64,000 bases of DNA, from positions 754,753,823 through 754,817,822 of the forward strand of contig NC_090438.1 of NCBI RefSeq assembly GCF_031143425.1, written 5' to 3'. This document shows positions 35,792 through 44,920 of the stretch, one piece after another; the stretch's first letter is position 1, and each line of letters starts with the position of its first letter. A model generated the notes under the pieces. That model did no database searches. It saw only the letters and a program-made list of their open reading frames with translations, and was not told the origin of the DNA. The translations under genes were made by a program, and so were the position numbers. The DNA comes from Pleurodeles waltl. Taxonomy: Eukaryota > Chordata > Amphibia > Caudata > Salamandridae.

Positions 35792-36837
35792 AGTTTGGAC
35801 ATTTAGACCTTACACAGGAATGTATGGAGGTCATAAAACAAGCTAGGAAACCTACCACTAGACATTGCTATGCAAATAAGTGGAAAAGATTTGTCTATTA
35901 CTGCCACAATAATCAAATTCAACCCTTACACGCATCTGCCAAAGACATCGTAGGATACTTACTACATTTGCAAAAATCAAAGCTAGCTTTTTCTTCCATT
36001 AAAATACATCTTACAGCAATTTCAGCTTACCTGCAAATTACGCACTCAACTTCTCTATTTAGAATACCAGTCATAAAAGCATTTATGGAAGGTCTAAAGA
36101 GAATTATACCACCAAGAACACCACCAGTTCCTTCATGGAACCTCAACATTGTCTTAACACGACTCATGGGTCCACCTTTTGAGCCCATGCACTCTTGTGA
36201 AATGCAATACTTAACATGGAAAGTTGCATTTTTAATTGCCATCACATCTTTAAGAAGAGTAAGTGAAATTCAAGCATTTACCATACAAGAACCATTTATT
36301 CAGATACACAAGCATAAAGTAGTTCTACGAACAAATCCTAAATTTTTACCAAAAGTCATATCACCGTTCCACTTAAATCAAACAGTAGAATTACCAGTGT
36401 TCTTCCCATAGCCAGACTCTGTAGCTGAAAGAGCACTACATACATTGGACATCAAAAGAGCGTTAATGTACTACATTGACAGAACAAAACTAATTCGCAA
36501 AACAAAACAATGATTTATTGCTTTCCAAAAACCTCATACAGGAAATCCAATTTCTAAGCAAGGCATTGCTAGATGGATAGTTAAGTGCATTCAAACCTGT
36601 TATCTTAAAGCTAAAAGAGAACTGCCTATTACACCAAAGGCACACTCAACTAGAAAGGTGCTACCATGGCCTTTCTAGGAAATATTCCAATGACAGAAAT
36701 ATGTAAGGCAGCTACATGGTCTACGCCTCATACATTTACCAAACACTACTGTGTAGACGTGCTAACAACACAGCAAGCCACAGTAGGCCAAGCAGTACTA
36801 CAAACATTGTTTCAGACAGCTTCAACTCCTACAGGCT
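33958..36837 (+). pseudogene. DIRS tyrosine recombinase, overlapping RT frame (broken)
   Basis: A frame overlapping the RT ORF stays open from 33958 to 36411 (817 codons). The recognisable recombinase starts near 35800 (LTQECMEVIKQARKPTTRHCYANKWKRF), with ITSLRRVSEIQAF supplying the first catalytic Arg (about 36255). It then meets TAG at 36409-36411 and TGA near 36510. HSTR, the H-x-x-R catalytic box, is at about 36646, and a frameshift follows before the end (ATGGCCTTTCTAGG.. to GGCTGA at 36837), where TFTKHYCVD carries the catalytic Tyr. The enzyme would join the circular cDNA into DNA; this copy cannot. Confidence 0.85.
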
Positions 36838-36876
36838 GAACCACTGATTTTGGGGAGATAACTGCTTACTAGTCTA

Positions 36877-36978
36877 TGCACAGCATGTGTATCTGCAGCT
36901 ACACATGCCACCGAACGGAAAATGTCACTTACCCAGTGTACATCTGTTCGTGGCATTAGTCGCTGCAGATTCACATGC
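36877..36978 (+). repeat. DIRS internal complementary region
   Basis: TGCACAGCATGTGTATCTGC...CCACCGAAC is the complement of the left end; GGAAAATGTCACTTACCCAG...CACATGC is the complement of the right end. In the DIRS model this region is the template that completes the ends and forms the circular intermediate. Its agreement with both termini is near-perfect. Confidence 0.9.
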
Positions 36979-37139
36979 GCCCACCCGCCTCCCCGGGAGC
37001 CTGTAGCCGTTTAGAAGTTGATCTTGAACATCTGTATATTTGTAAATATATATATTACTTTAAACTACATTATGTACATACGTATTCACTCCATTGCATG
37101 GGCACTATTACTAGCATATACAACTCCTACCTCACCCTC

Positions 37140-37354
37140 TGCGGGGGAAAACAATCTAAGATGGAGTCGACGCCCATGCGCAATGGAGCCGAAATGGGAG
37201 GAGTCCCTCGATCTCGTGACTCGAAAAGACTTCTTCGAAGAAAAACAACTTGTAACACTCCGAGCCCAACACCAGATGGCGGGATGTGCACAGCATGTGA
37301 ATCTGCAGCGACTAATGCCACGAACAGATGTACACTGGGTAAGTGACATTTTCC
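37140..37354 (+). repeat. DIRS right inverted terminal repeat
   Basis: Reverse complement of the left repeat, ending GTAAGTGACATTTTCC at 37354. It contains the extra outer 29 nt and a 14-nt indel relative to the left repeat. Confidence 0.92.
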
Positions 37355-37499
37355 ATATATAGTAAACACCATAAAAGGATTGTGCACCATGAATAACACA
37401 ATATGGATTCAGGAAAATAAATCACATAACTTGTCAACTCGAATATTACATGATAAATATCTTAGAATAGTGGCACACAATAAACAACATGAATTAAAC

Positions 37500-37905
37500 T
37501 TGAGGAGAGAATCGTGCGTCTTGACGATTCGAGTGTCACCATGTAAAATACCAAAAAATGGTAGTACGCAATGAATATCAAAGTCAAATCATCATTAAAC
37601 GAATCACGTGTCTTGCCGATTCATAAACCACAATGTAAATGCCAAGAAATAACAGCTCACAATGAATAACAAGATCAAAGTACAATGAAACGAATCGCGC
37701 GTCTTTTGCCGATTCTTAAGCCACCATGTAAATGTCAAGAAATGGTAGCACGCAATGAACAAGAAAGTTAAAACACCATAAAACGAATTGCGCGTCTTGC
37801 CGATTCTTAAGCCACCATGCAAATGTCAAGAAATGGTAGCGCGCAATGAATAACAAGATAAAATTATCATGAAACGAATCGCGCGTCTTGCCGATTCGCA
37901 AGTCA
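37500..37905. repeat. ~92-bp tandem array with conserved dyad (5 copies)
   Basis: Five copies, each with a dyad GAATCG-(about 10 nt)-CGATTC around CGCGTCTTGC (near 37509, 37602, 37694, 37787, 37879), followed by AAGCCACCATG.AAATG.CAAGAAATGGTAGC.CGCAATGAA. The dyad core is better conserved than the spacer. In retroviral LTRs tandem arrays of this size are often enhancers; here they lie downstream of the TATA box, so a transcript-level or internal-enhancer role is equally possible. Confidence 0.8.
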
Positions 37906-38183
37906 CCCTGCAAATGACACAAACACTCAAGCGCATATTTCACAGTCGCAAAGTACTCTGTCAAATCATAAAAGAATTAGGCCCAAGAACATGAGATTTC
38001 TGGATAACGGCGTCGGGAGGCCAGCCCAACCACCTTCTTACTGCCCAGAACAAGGATCTCCAAATGAAGAATGAAAGTCAGATGTCTGGAGGATCAAATA
38101 GGCCACCGGGACAGGAGCTCAGGAAGTAGCTGCTGCTCTGCACCAGGACCTCTGAATAGTGAGCACTTGGAGCTGGGCTGGCT

Positions 38184-38194
38184 CCTTTTTATAG
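38184..38194 (-). promoter_or_regulatory. TATA box in ERV LTR-like region
   Basis: The minus strand reads CTATAAAAAGG within GGGCCAAGACTCTATAAAAAGGAGCC. A strong TATA consensus in a GC-rich context, about 300 bp downstream of the end of env. Transcription would run toward lower coordinates. Confidence 0.65.
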
Positions 38195-38490
38195 AGTCTT
38201 GGCCCAGCCCACAACCACACCAAGGCATGTTGCAGGGAAAGTCTCTAGAAGGCCCTGGAAAGGGACCACACCCTAACACACTCTGAAAGCCTGCAGCAAT
38301 ACATTGCAAATGAACAGCATTTGTAAGCACATTAAAAATAAGTCTTCAGGATTGAACTCTGCAATGCAAAAGGGTTAAACAACAACATATCAGCACAATG
38401 CATAAATTACGTTGTTTTGAGAGTGCTGGGTTTTTGCATTCTTTTCGCCAATAGAGCGCGCACTGCCCTGGTGTTGACACCACAACCATT

Positions 38491-39600
38491 TCAGTATCCA
38501 TCAATATAATTTCTCCAGAAAAATCTGTTTGCATTATCTACAATGTTAGAGAGCTTTCTAATTTTCATGTCATTCAGAACAACTCCTACAGCAGGAATAA
38601 TTGCTCCAAATATATCTCCAATTATTTCTGAATAACTTGCCCCTTTTGTTCTTGAGTTTTGAATTTCATGTGTTTTGTCTATATTGTCAACTTGATAAAT
38701 TTTAGGAAAAACCACTCTCAGGTAGCAAGTACCATACCATCCCCTAGGGAGACGATAATAAGCACTTTTCCCACAGAATAAATCCCAGGAATCGCAGGAT
38801 CTTGTCCATTCAGCATAAGGCCCCCATGTATTCTTAAAAGGAAATACAAGTGTGCACTCACTCGTTCCCGCAAACTTAGTATCAGTTCTGGATTGAGGTC
38901 TATATGTACACAAAGCTTTCCTACATGTTGATAGTCAAAAGCAAACTTCCCTGGTGTGTTAGTTACACTATATGCATAATCATTTTTGTAAGTGCGTTTC
39001 ACTAAACTCTTCTCTATCTTCTCCTTCAATTCTTCTCTTCTATCATCAGTCTGATCCAGGAAAGTTTTCTTAACTTGCGAAAGTGTACATGTTAGGTTAT
39101 TCCTGTGCGCGTAAGCAGTGACAAATGTTAGTATAGGTTCAAATAATCCTCCTACAATGTCATTGTTCTTAGCTTTAGCAAAGAAAAAAATTGAATAAAA
39201 ATATTGGCTGTGTTCTTGATGATAGAATCCTGTTAATAGAAGAATGCAACTAATTCCATATGTTAGTGGTAAGGTACACTATATAATTCCTTTTGTCAGT
39301 GATACAGGAATGTGTGTACACACATAACACTCTCTCACATCCATTGTCTCAACATATTCATACAATAAGCAATATAAAATATTAGAGGAAAGATCTCCTT
39401 GTGAGCTGTCTAAATGTAAGTATTTCTCAACCCTATTAAAGTTCTCTAATTTAGAAAGTGTAGTAGTCTCCAGAGGAGGTTTATAATTAGTTTCAGCTTT
39501 ATTAGAAACACTCATACTTACAATCAACAACAAACGTATCAACACACATACAACTGCTAATCCAACACACCATACACTTGCAACACATATTGTTTTTAAT
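38491..39600 (-). pseudogene. ERV env (broken, transmembrane subunit truncated)
   Basis: On the minus strand, a hydrophobic leader-like stretch near 39590-39500 precedes a region with CYVCTHIPVS (about 39310), a CxxC motif of gammaretroviral surface subunits. A later segment (38913-38491) contains GWYGTCYL, a basic subunit-cleavage-like SRTKGAS, and a hydrophobic fusion-peptide-like segment beginning IIGDIFGAI. Shortly after that the frame ends. I see no immunosuppressive-domain-like heptads, CX6CC or membrane anchor before the LTR-like region, so the 3' part of env appears deleted. Stops and frameshifts separate the pieces. No functional envelope could be made. Confidence 0.75.
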
Positions 39601-40466
39601 GCGATTGTGATTGGTATCTATGAATGTAAAGAATCAGAAAGTAAAGGAAACGAAAAATCGATTTAACTATGCAGCCAAACAAAAAAAAATTAAAAAAAAT
39701 CTTCAGTCTTCTTTGCGATTATTTACAGCAGCTTTAAGGCTTTTCTCCAGAACTTGACAAAAATCGTTTTAGCAGTTATGTCAAATCAGTTTCAAATGCC
39801 TCTTGTTAGATCATAATCTGCTGATCATTAACTATTACTTCCAGTGTATAATCTTGCTCTTGTTCAATTGGCACTGTGATTTCAAACATAGTTGAAATGC
39901 AAATTCAAGTTCCAAAATGTAGAACTAGATTCTCATGATCAAAACAAAACAACATATATTTGTGTTCCCATTCATCAGCTGTGAGGTATGCCCATTCAGG
40001 ACCTGTGTATCTTCAACTTGCAACTCTCATTCTCTTTGTTCTTCGATTTGCACTTGTCTCTTCTTCATTTAGATCTGTTCCTTCTGTTGTTTCTGCTTCC
40101 TCATTTATGCTCAACAGTACATCAGGAACCTTTTTAGTTTCATGCAGTGAAGGCCACTTGTTTCCTTTCACAGTTTTTCTAGACAGTTATGGCAAGACTG
40201 GACTTACAATTCTTATTGGTTCAGCAGGATTTTGACAAGCACTTCTTTGAATTTGACTTGCTTCACTTGCACCAATTGCCACTTAAGGAGGAGTCAAATC
40301 TGCATGACTTTGATTCAACTCAACTCCACTTTTGGCTTCTTCAGGAAACAAGATCTGCTTTATCTCTTTTTCCCAATCGTCTGCTTCTGGGAGAGTTATC
40401 TTTAGAGTTCACTCTCCTGCTACATCCTTTTCTGCTGATAGAGGAAGATCAGGATTGTCTCCTATT
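39601..40466 (-). other. ERV pol-env intergenic / decayed sequence
   Basis: Lies between the integrase tail and the env leader on the minus strand. No clear domain. Plus-strand frames here are shadows. Confidence 0.5.
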
Positions 40467-40901
40467 TTATCTCTCAAAGGTGTACCTTTGCACTGTCTTT
40501 ACTTTTGCCATTTCTTGCTCTGTCTTTGTCACTTGCTCTTCTTGAGACTGTATTACTTCATCTGGTGTTTTCAGCAACACTGGATCTTTTCCCAGAGGAT
40601 ATGTCATTTTGCAAGTATGACTCGCATGGACCCAGTTGAGAAATCTAGCACACTTTACAGCAGTTGTTGTCACCAGAATAATCTGGTAGGGTCCTTTCCA
40701 CCTAGGCTCCAAGCAAGTCTTCCACACGTGCTTCGTGATCACCACCCAATCAACAGCCCGAGGACTGTGACACTGATCTTGGGTTAGTGGCACGGCTGTT
40801 GCTTCCATCTGGGGAGACAAAGAGCAAACTACATCAGCTAGACCCTTGCAGTAATCCAGCACCGAGTCATCTGTTATGTTTACAAGTGCATTGGCAGGAA
40901 C
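40467..40901 (-). pseudogene. ERV integrase C-terminal domain (after the LINE insertion)
   Basis: The minus-strand frame contains YCKGLADVV, DWVVITKHVWKTCLEPRWKG, LVTTTAVKC and NWVHASHT, the C-terminal DNA-binding domain of class I retroviral integrase, then a charged tail ending at 40467. Its N-terminal partner is at 49393-50400. The junction lies at the 11-bp duplication TTGGCAGGAAC shared with the far side of the LINE. This frame is open for about 145 codons. Confidence 0.88.
40891..40901. repeat. LINE target-site duplication, 3' side
   Basis: TTGGCAGGAAC, identical to 49382-49392. The ERV integrase coding sequence continues on both sides. Confidence 0.92.
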
Positions 40902-41299
40902 CATTTACCATTTATTTAATTGTTGTCAGCCTATCCGGCCATAACAATAATACACAATAAGTATCAATCCATCACACGCAATAAAATCACATTAAATAAA
41001 ACATTGTAAAAAAGAAAAACTATACTTGAGTTTTTGATTTTACGTGGCCCTAGGTGAATCCAATATGCCCTGCAATATCATAAAACTTGATTATTAGCCA
41101 TAATTGGCATAAGACTCTTTACTTATTCTAAAAACATTATAGATCTAAAATTTAAATATCCTATTCTTGCACTAATCATTTGGGTTCTTGCGATACCTGC
41201 CAGCAGTATAATAATAACCCAGGACCTTGCCTGGTTTAATCAGCAACCTTCAGCGATGTCTCATACTAATGATAGCTAGGATAACACAAGTAATTATAC
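40902..41299 (-). other. LINE 3' UTR and tail
   Basis: About 400 bp after the ORF2 stop. No conserved hairpin is obvious. The end is ACAACAATTAAATAAATGGTAAATG on the minus strand, containing AATAAA about 14 nt from the end but no homopolymer tail. Confidence 0.8.
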
Positions 41300-44200
41300 T
41301 TAGGCCAACTGTGAGTACATTGATGAACGTAACTTCCACGCTTCCAATATATAAGTTGAAACCTTCGCCACAATATGTTTCTCATCTGATTGCATACAAA
41401 GCACTTCCGCCTCATTACATTTCCTGATCCCGTATGATCTAAAAAGCGGACGTAAGTACAATTTGCGGAGTTTAAGCGTAAAATGACATAATAAAAGGAA
41501 GTGGGATAATGTTTCTTGGCCACCATGAAGGCAAGGACAGCATTCTGATCCGCACTGTGAGACGGCTTGCCATCTGTTAGTCACCGCCATCACTGGTAAT
41601 GTACCCATACGAAATTTAAAATAGAGAGCCCTTTTTTCTTCCGGATAGATGCAGTCTATGAAAATTGCTGGTTTAAGCTCTTGGTTGAGCAAAATGTACC
41701 TCTTGAGTAAAGGGCTAAGTGTCTCACACATACTCTGAGTCTTTTGGTCCCAGTATGCCTTTTTAATGACAGATAAACTGGGCTTTCTGATTTTCCCTGG
41801 ATGAAGCCAGAGGTCTTCTTGGCCAATAGCAACCAGGGTAGTTGAGATGTGTTTAAACCAAAGCAATTTTCGGTAATTTTGTAGCTTCATGATGTCCATG
41901 AGTGTTTCTCTGTATGGTTTGAGTTCCTCTTTTGCCCAGATACGGATCCAATATCTTATCGGGGCCAGTGCAATGTAATCCTCGACCTTTCTCATTTGTA
42001 AATCAGTTCTCAACGCATTCATTGGTGCGGCAGTGCCTAAACAAAGTAATCGGCGTAGGAAATTATTCTCAGTTACTTGTATTAATGGGGTCTTTCTAAA
42101 TCCCCAAATCTCTGCGCTGTAAAGTGCTGCCGTCCTTGCTTTGGTTTTATAAGCAAGCAGTGCAGAACTCACAGAATGGTTGCCTGTGGCTTTAGCAAAT
42201 CTAAGTACCGCTCCGGCGTGCTGGGCCAAGGAGATGTTACTTTTGTAGATTTGTGATTTCCATGTCTGTTTTTCGTCCAGTCTGCAACCCAGGTAGTCAT
42301 AGGTGGTCACTCGAGCCAAGGGCTTGTTGTTTACCCTGAAGGTCGAATGCATCGTTTGTTTTGGGTTGAGAATCATAAACTTTGTTTTCTCCTCATTAAT
42401 TACCATGCTCCTTGAGGTGCAAAATGATTCGAAACCCCTAAGTAGACGATGCATTGCTATCTCTGTTCTTGCCAGTAATACAGCGTCGTCAGCAAAAAGC
42501 AGGATAGGTATACTTTCATTGGCTAGTTTTGGCACATCCAGATTTAATTCCCTCAGATCTTGGCTTACTTTATTTATATAACAGTTAAACAAGGTTGGGG
42601 CCAAAACACATCCTTGTTTTACGCCACGCTGGATTGGAATTTCTGCTGTATAATCATTTCTCGTGGAATATCTAACCCTAGCAGTATTCCCTGTGTGCAG
42701 TAGAATTAACAGCCTTAGAATTTTCCCCTGTATGCCCATTTCTGACAATAACTGCCATAATATTTGGCGATTGACGCTGTCAAAAGCTGTTTGAAGATCC
42801 ACAAAGACCAGATATAATGCACAATCTTTTAGGGTGGCGTATTTCGCGCAGATCATATTCAGCTTAAAAAGTTGATCTATTGTGCTTTGGCCTCTCCTAA
42901 AACCAGCTTGGTGTGTCGATATTAAATCTCCATCCTCCAGCCATTGATCTAAACGCAGCTGGATCAATTTGGCGAAGATTTTTCCAACACTGTCAAGCAG
43001 TGAGATAGGCCTATAGTTGCACACCAAGTCCCGAGGTCCTTTTTTGTGAATTGGGACAATTATTGATTTCTTCCAAGAGGTCGGAATTACCTCGTGGTGC
43101 CAAATACTGTTGAATATGCGTGTTAGAGCAGGCAGCCATAACGTTAACTGATTACGATAAACGTCTGAAGGTATGCCGTCTGGGCCTGCAGCCTTATACG
43201 GTTTTTGAAGGAGAATAACTTGTTTAATCTCTTTCTCGCTGAATTCCGGTGTCAGCTCCATTGCACGAGGGATAGAATGGGTTGCTTGCGTGGCATTTGT
43301 GCCAAGGAGTTCGTTTGGGACTAATTCATTCTGGGTTCCATTTGACGATCTAATAAAACTTTTTGATGATGCTACATAGGTCGTTTGAAGTGGAACTCCC
43401 TTGTTTGATCTTTGGTTACTACCTTCCAGTCCTTGGATGAGGCTGGTTGAGTTATTCATACTCCGGGATGCCGTCTTGGCCTCTTCCTGGTACAAGGCGG
43501 TAAAATGCTCTACCCAGAGTTGTGGGTTGATATTCAATTCTAGGTTCTTCGAAGGGCCTTCGCATCCCCATCTGACTATCTCCCAAAACTTTTTGCAGTT
43601 TCCTGCCGATATTGCCTGCAGGAGGGATTTCCAGAGCTTATGTGGAAATGTCTTCCTTTTATATCTTAGTAATTTTTTGTACTGTTGCCTGCATTCATAA
43701 AAGTATTGCTCATTATGGTTGTTCAGATGGCGATTCTTTAGTGCTTGCGATAGTGTCTTTTTTAGTTTCAAACACTCTTCATCGAACCAGCCCTCCATCG
43801 TATTAGGGTTAGTTTGGGGATGCTTAGTTCTTTCCTTTGTTGTTTGTAGTAGCAAGTTGTTAAAATTATCCAGTAGGGGTAAAGCTTCATTAACTGGTAG
43901 GTTTAATAATGTACTAAGTGATAGGAACCAGGTTTGACTAGGTACACTCAAATAGGGTTCGTCCACGTTCGACCTTAGTATGTTTTTCCTATTTGGTCTC
44001 ATGGTTATTGCTAAGCAATTTCCGTTAAGTGGAAACTCAACCTTCCCCAGGCTTGCGTCCGGATGGATTATCTCCATTAGCAATGGGTCGTGGTCACTCT
44101 CGATCCTGTCCCTTATTTCCATATCGATAACATAATGCCAGGCTTCGATGTTTATTGCCATATAGTCAATTATACTGTGTCTTTTTCCAGTTCGAAAGGT

Positions 44201-44908
44201 AGATTTAAAAGTTCTGTCTGAGTTGGTTCTTCCGTTTACTGTGCGAATTCCGCCTTCTATTAGTACTTCAAAGATTAGTTCCCCTTTTTTGGAATCTTGG
44301 CAATGTTGGATGAGGGGCGTTGGAATATTCCAAGCGTGATCTTCCTCTACTACTTGTTCATCCCAAAGAATAGAATGGGGTTTAGTGTTAAAATCGCCGC
44401 ATATTAGAAGAAGGGTTTTACAAAACTGAGGGGGACGGTTATTCGCATGACCTAGTGTTGGGTTCCTCCAACCCTTAGATCTTTTATTTGAGATATGATC
44501 TTCGAGGAGCCGCACACCAGGCATGACTTGGGCCCGGCTAACGGGAGGGAGGTACACGTTTACTATTTCAAGTGACCACTCCTCATGTTTTACTGCAAGC
44601 GTCTGGATTTCCTTGCTTAATATGGCATGGGTTACAGCTGAGTTTCCCAATAGTGAAGTTCTGATCCAAATGGTCAGACCTCCCGATGGTCTTCCTTTTT
44701 TTTGTTTGATAGCAGGTATGTAAAAAGTGGAAAACCCGTCTAGGTCAATGACGTTGGTAGACCAAGTTTCTTGGAAGCAGCTGATGTCTTGCTGTTTAAT
44801 AAATTCAACCCAATCCTTATCTTCCATTTTGCTTTTTAGGCCTGCAATGTTCCAGCTTAAGATTTTTAATGTGGGACTAGTTCTATTTTTTATATTTGAG
44901 CTACCCAT
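41300..44908 (-). CDS. LINE ORF2: endonuclease-reverse transcriptase
   Basis: 1202 codons, ATG at 44908-44906. The N-terminal apurinic/apyrimidinic-type endonuclease shows LSWNIAG (residue ~18), FQETW (~45), ICGDFNT (~172) and SDHDPLL (~272). The reverse transcriptase shows NYRPISLLDSVGKIFAKL (~620-640), HQAGFRRGQSTIDQ, FVDLQTAFDSVNRQ (~709), QRGVKQGCVLAPTLFN and the catalytic LLFADDAVLLA (~804). Near residue 1121 a C-terminal zinc motif reads C-x2-C-x9-H-x4-C (CCPCLHGGQETLSH..C). Every catalytic motif I can check is present and no stop interrupts, so it may be functional. It nicks target DNA and reverse-transcribes the LINE RNA at the nick. It lies six nucleotides after the ORF1 stop and in the same frame. 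Confidence 0.96.
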   Translation of the reverse strand: MGSSNIKNRTSPTLKILSWNIAGLKSKMEDKDWVEFIKQQDISCFQETWSTNVIDLDGFSTFYIPAIKQKKGRPSGGLTIWIRTSLLGNSAVTHAILSKEIQTLAVKHEEWSLEIVNVYLPPVSRAQVMPGVRLLEDHISNKRSKGWRNPTLGHANNRPPQFCKTLLLICGDFNTKPHSILWDEQVVEEDHAWNIPTPLIQHCQDSKKGELIFEVLIEGGIRTVNGRTNSDRTFKSTFRTGKRHSIIDYMAINIEAWHYVIDMEIRDRIESDHDPLLMEIIHPDASLGKVEFPLNGNCLAITMRPNRKNILRSNVDEPYLSVPSQTWFLSLSTLLNLPVNEALPLLDNFNNLLLQTTKERTKHPQTNPNTMEGWFDEECLKLKKTLSQALKNRHLNNHNEQYFYECRQQYKKLLRYKRKTFPHKLWKSLLQAISAGNCKKFWEIVRWGCEGPSKNLELNINPQLWVEHFTALYQEEAKTASRSMNNSTSLIQGLEGSNQRSNKGVPLQTTYVASSKSFIRSSNGTQNELVPNELLGTNATQATHSIPRAMELTPEFSEKEIKQVILLQKPYKAAGPDGIPSDVYRNQLTLWLPALTRIFNSIWHHEVIPTSWKKSIIVPIHKKGPRDLVCNYRPISLLDSVGKIFAKLIQLRLDQWLEDGDLISTHQAGFRRGQSTIDQLFKLNMICAKYATLKDCALYLVFVDLQTAFDSVNRQILWQLLSEMGIQGKILRLLILLHTGNTARVRYSTRNDYTAEIPIQRGVKQGCVLAPTLFNCYINKVSQDLRELNLDVPKLANESIPILLFADDAVLLARTEIAMHRLLRGFESFCTSRSMVINEEKTKFMILNPKQTMHSTFRVNNKPLARVTTYDYLGCRLDEKQTWKSQIYKSNISLAQHAGAVLRFAKATGNHSVSSALLAYKTKARTAALYSAEIWGFRKTPLIQVTENNFLRRLLCLGTAAPMNALRTDLQMRKVEDYIALAPIRYWIRIWAKEELKPYRETLMDIMKLQNYRKLLWFKHISTTLVAIGQEDLWLHPGKIRKPSLSVIKKAYWDQKTQSMCETLSPLLKRYILLNQELKPAIFIDCIYPEEKRALYFKFRMGTLPVMAVTNRWQAVSQCGSECCPCLHGGQETLSHFLLLCHFTLKLRKLYLRPLFRSYGIRKCNEAEVLCMQSDEKHIVAKVSTYILEAWKLRSSMYSQLA

Positions 44909-44920
44909 TTGTTGCTACAA
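44909..44920 (-). promoter_or_regulatory. ORF1/ORF2 junction: same-frame TAG CAA CAA ATG
   Basis: On the minus strand: TTG-TAG-CAA-CAA-ATG, so ORF1 and ORF2 are in one frame separated by a single stop plus two codons. ORF2 could be reached by stop readthrough, giving an ORF1-ORF2 fusion, or by termination-reinitiation. UAG followed by CAA resembles the plant-virus readthrough context UAG-CAR-YYA but does not match its second codon fully. Confidence 0.75.

Larger units (their letters stand above)
31521..37354 (+). mobile_element. DIRS1-type tyrosine-recombinase retrotransposon
   Basis: A 5834-bp element with inverted terminal repeats (31521-31692 and 37140-37354) and an internal complementary region (36877-36978). 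That region is the reverse complement of the first bases of the element joined directly to the reverse complement of its last bases (...GCCACCGAAC|GGAAAATGTC...), which fixes both ends. Contents in order: gag-like ORF with a zinc-binding N terminus (broken), RT/RNase H ORF (intact), and an overlapping tyrosine recombinase ORF (broken). No target duplication, as expected for recombinase-mediated integration; it sits in an AT dinucleotide tract of the ERV LTR-like region. DIRS elements are abundant in salamanders. Confidence 0.95.
37355..38480 (-). other. Putative ERV 3' LTR region (right part)
   Basis: Downstream of env on the minus strand. It contains a TATA box (38184-38194) and a five-copy 92-bp array. 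The U3 start is not resolved: no clean polypurine tract is seen, and a TG start could lie anywhere between about 38340 and 38480. The sequence beyond the DIRS (about 29900-31520) has similar AT-rich character and contains a minus-strand AATAAA (plus-strand TTTATT near 30072), so the LTR may continue there. A transcribed region that long would be unusual. The second LTR, needed for proof, is not in the window. Confidence 0.5.

Noticed and set aside
39960..40787. Plus-strand frames up to 151 codons opposite the ERV
   Set aside because: Antisense shadows of integrase and pol-env sequence on the minus strand.
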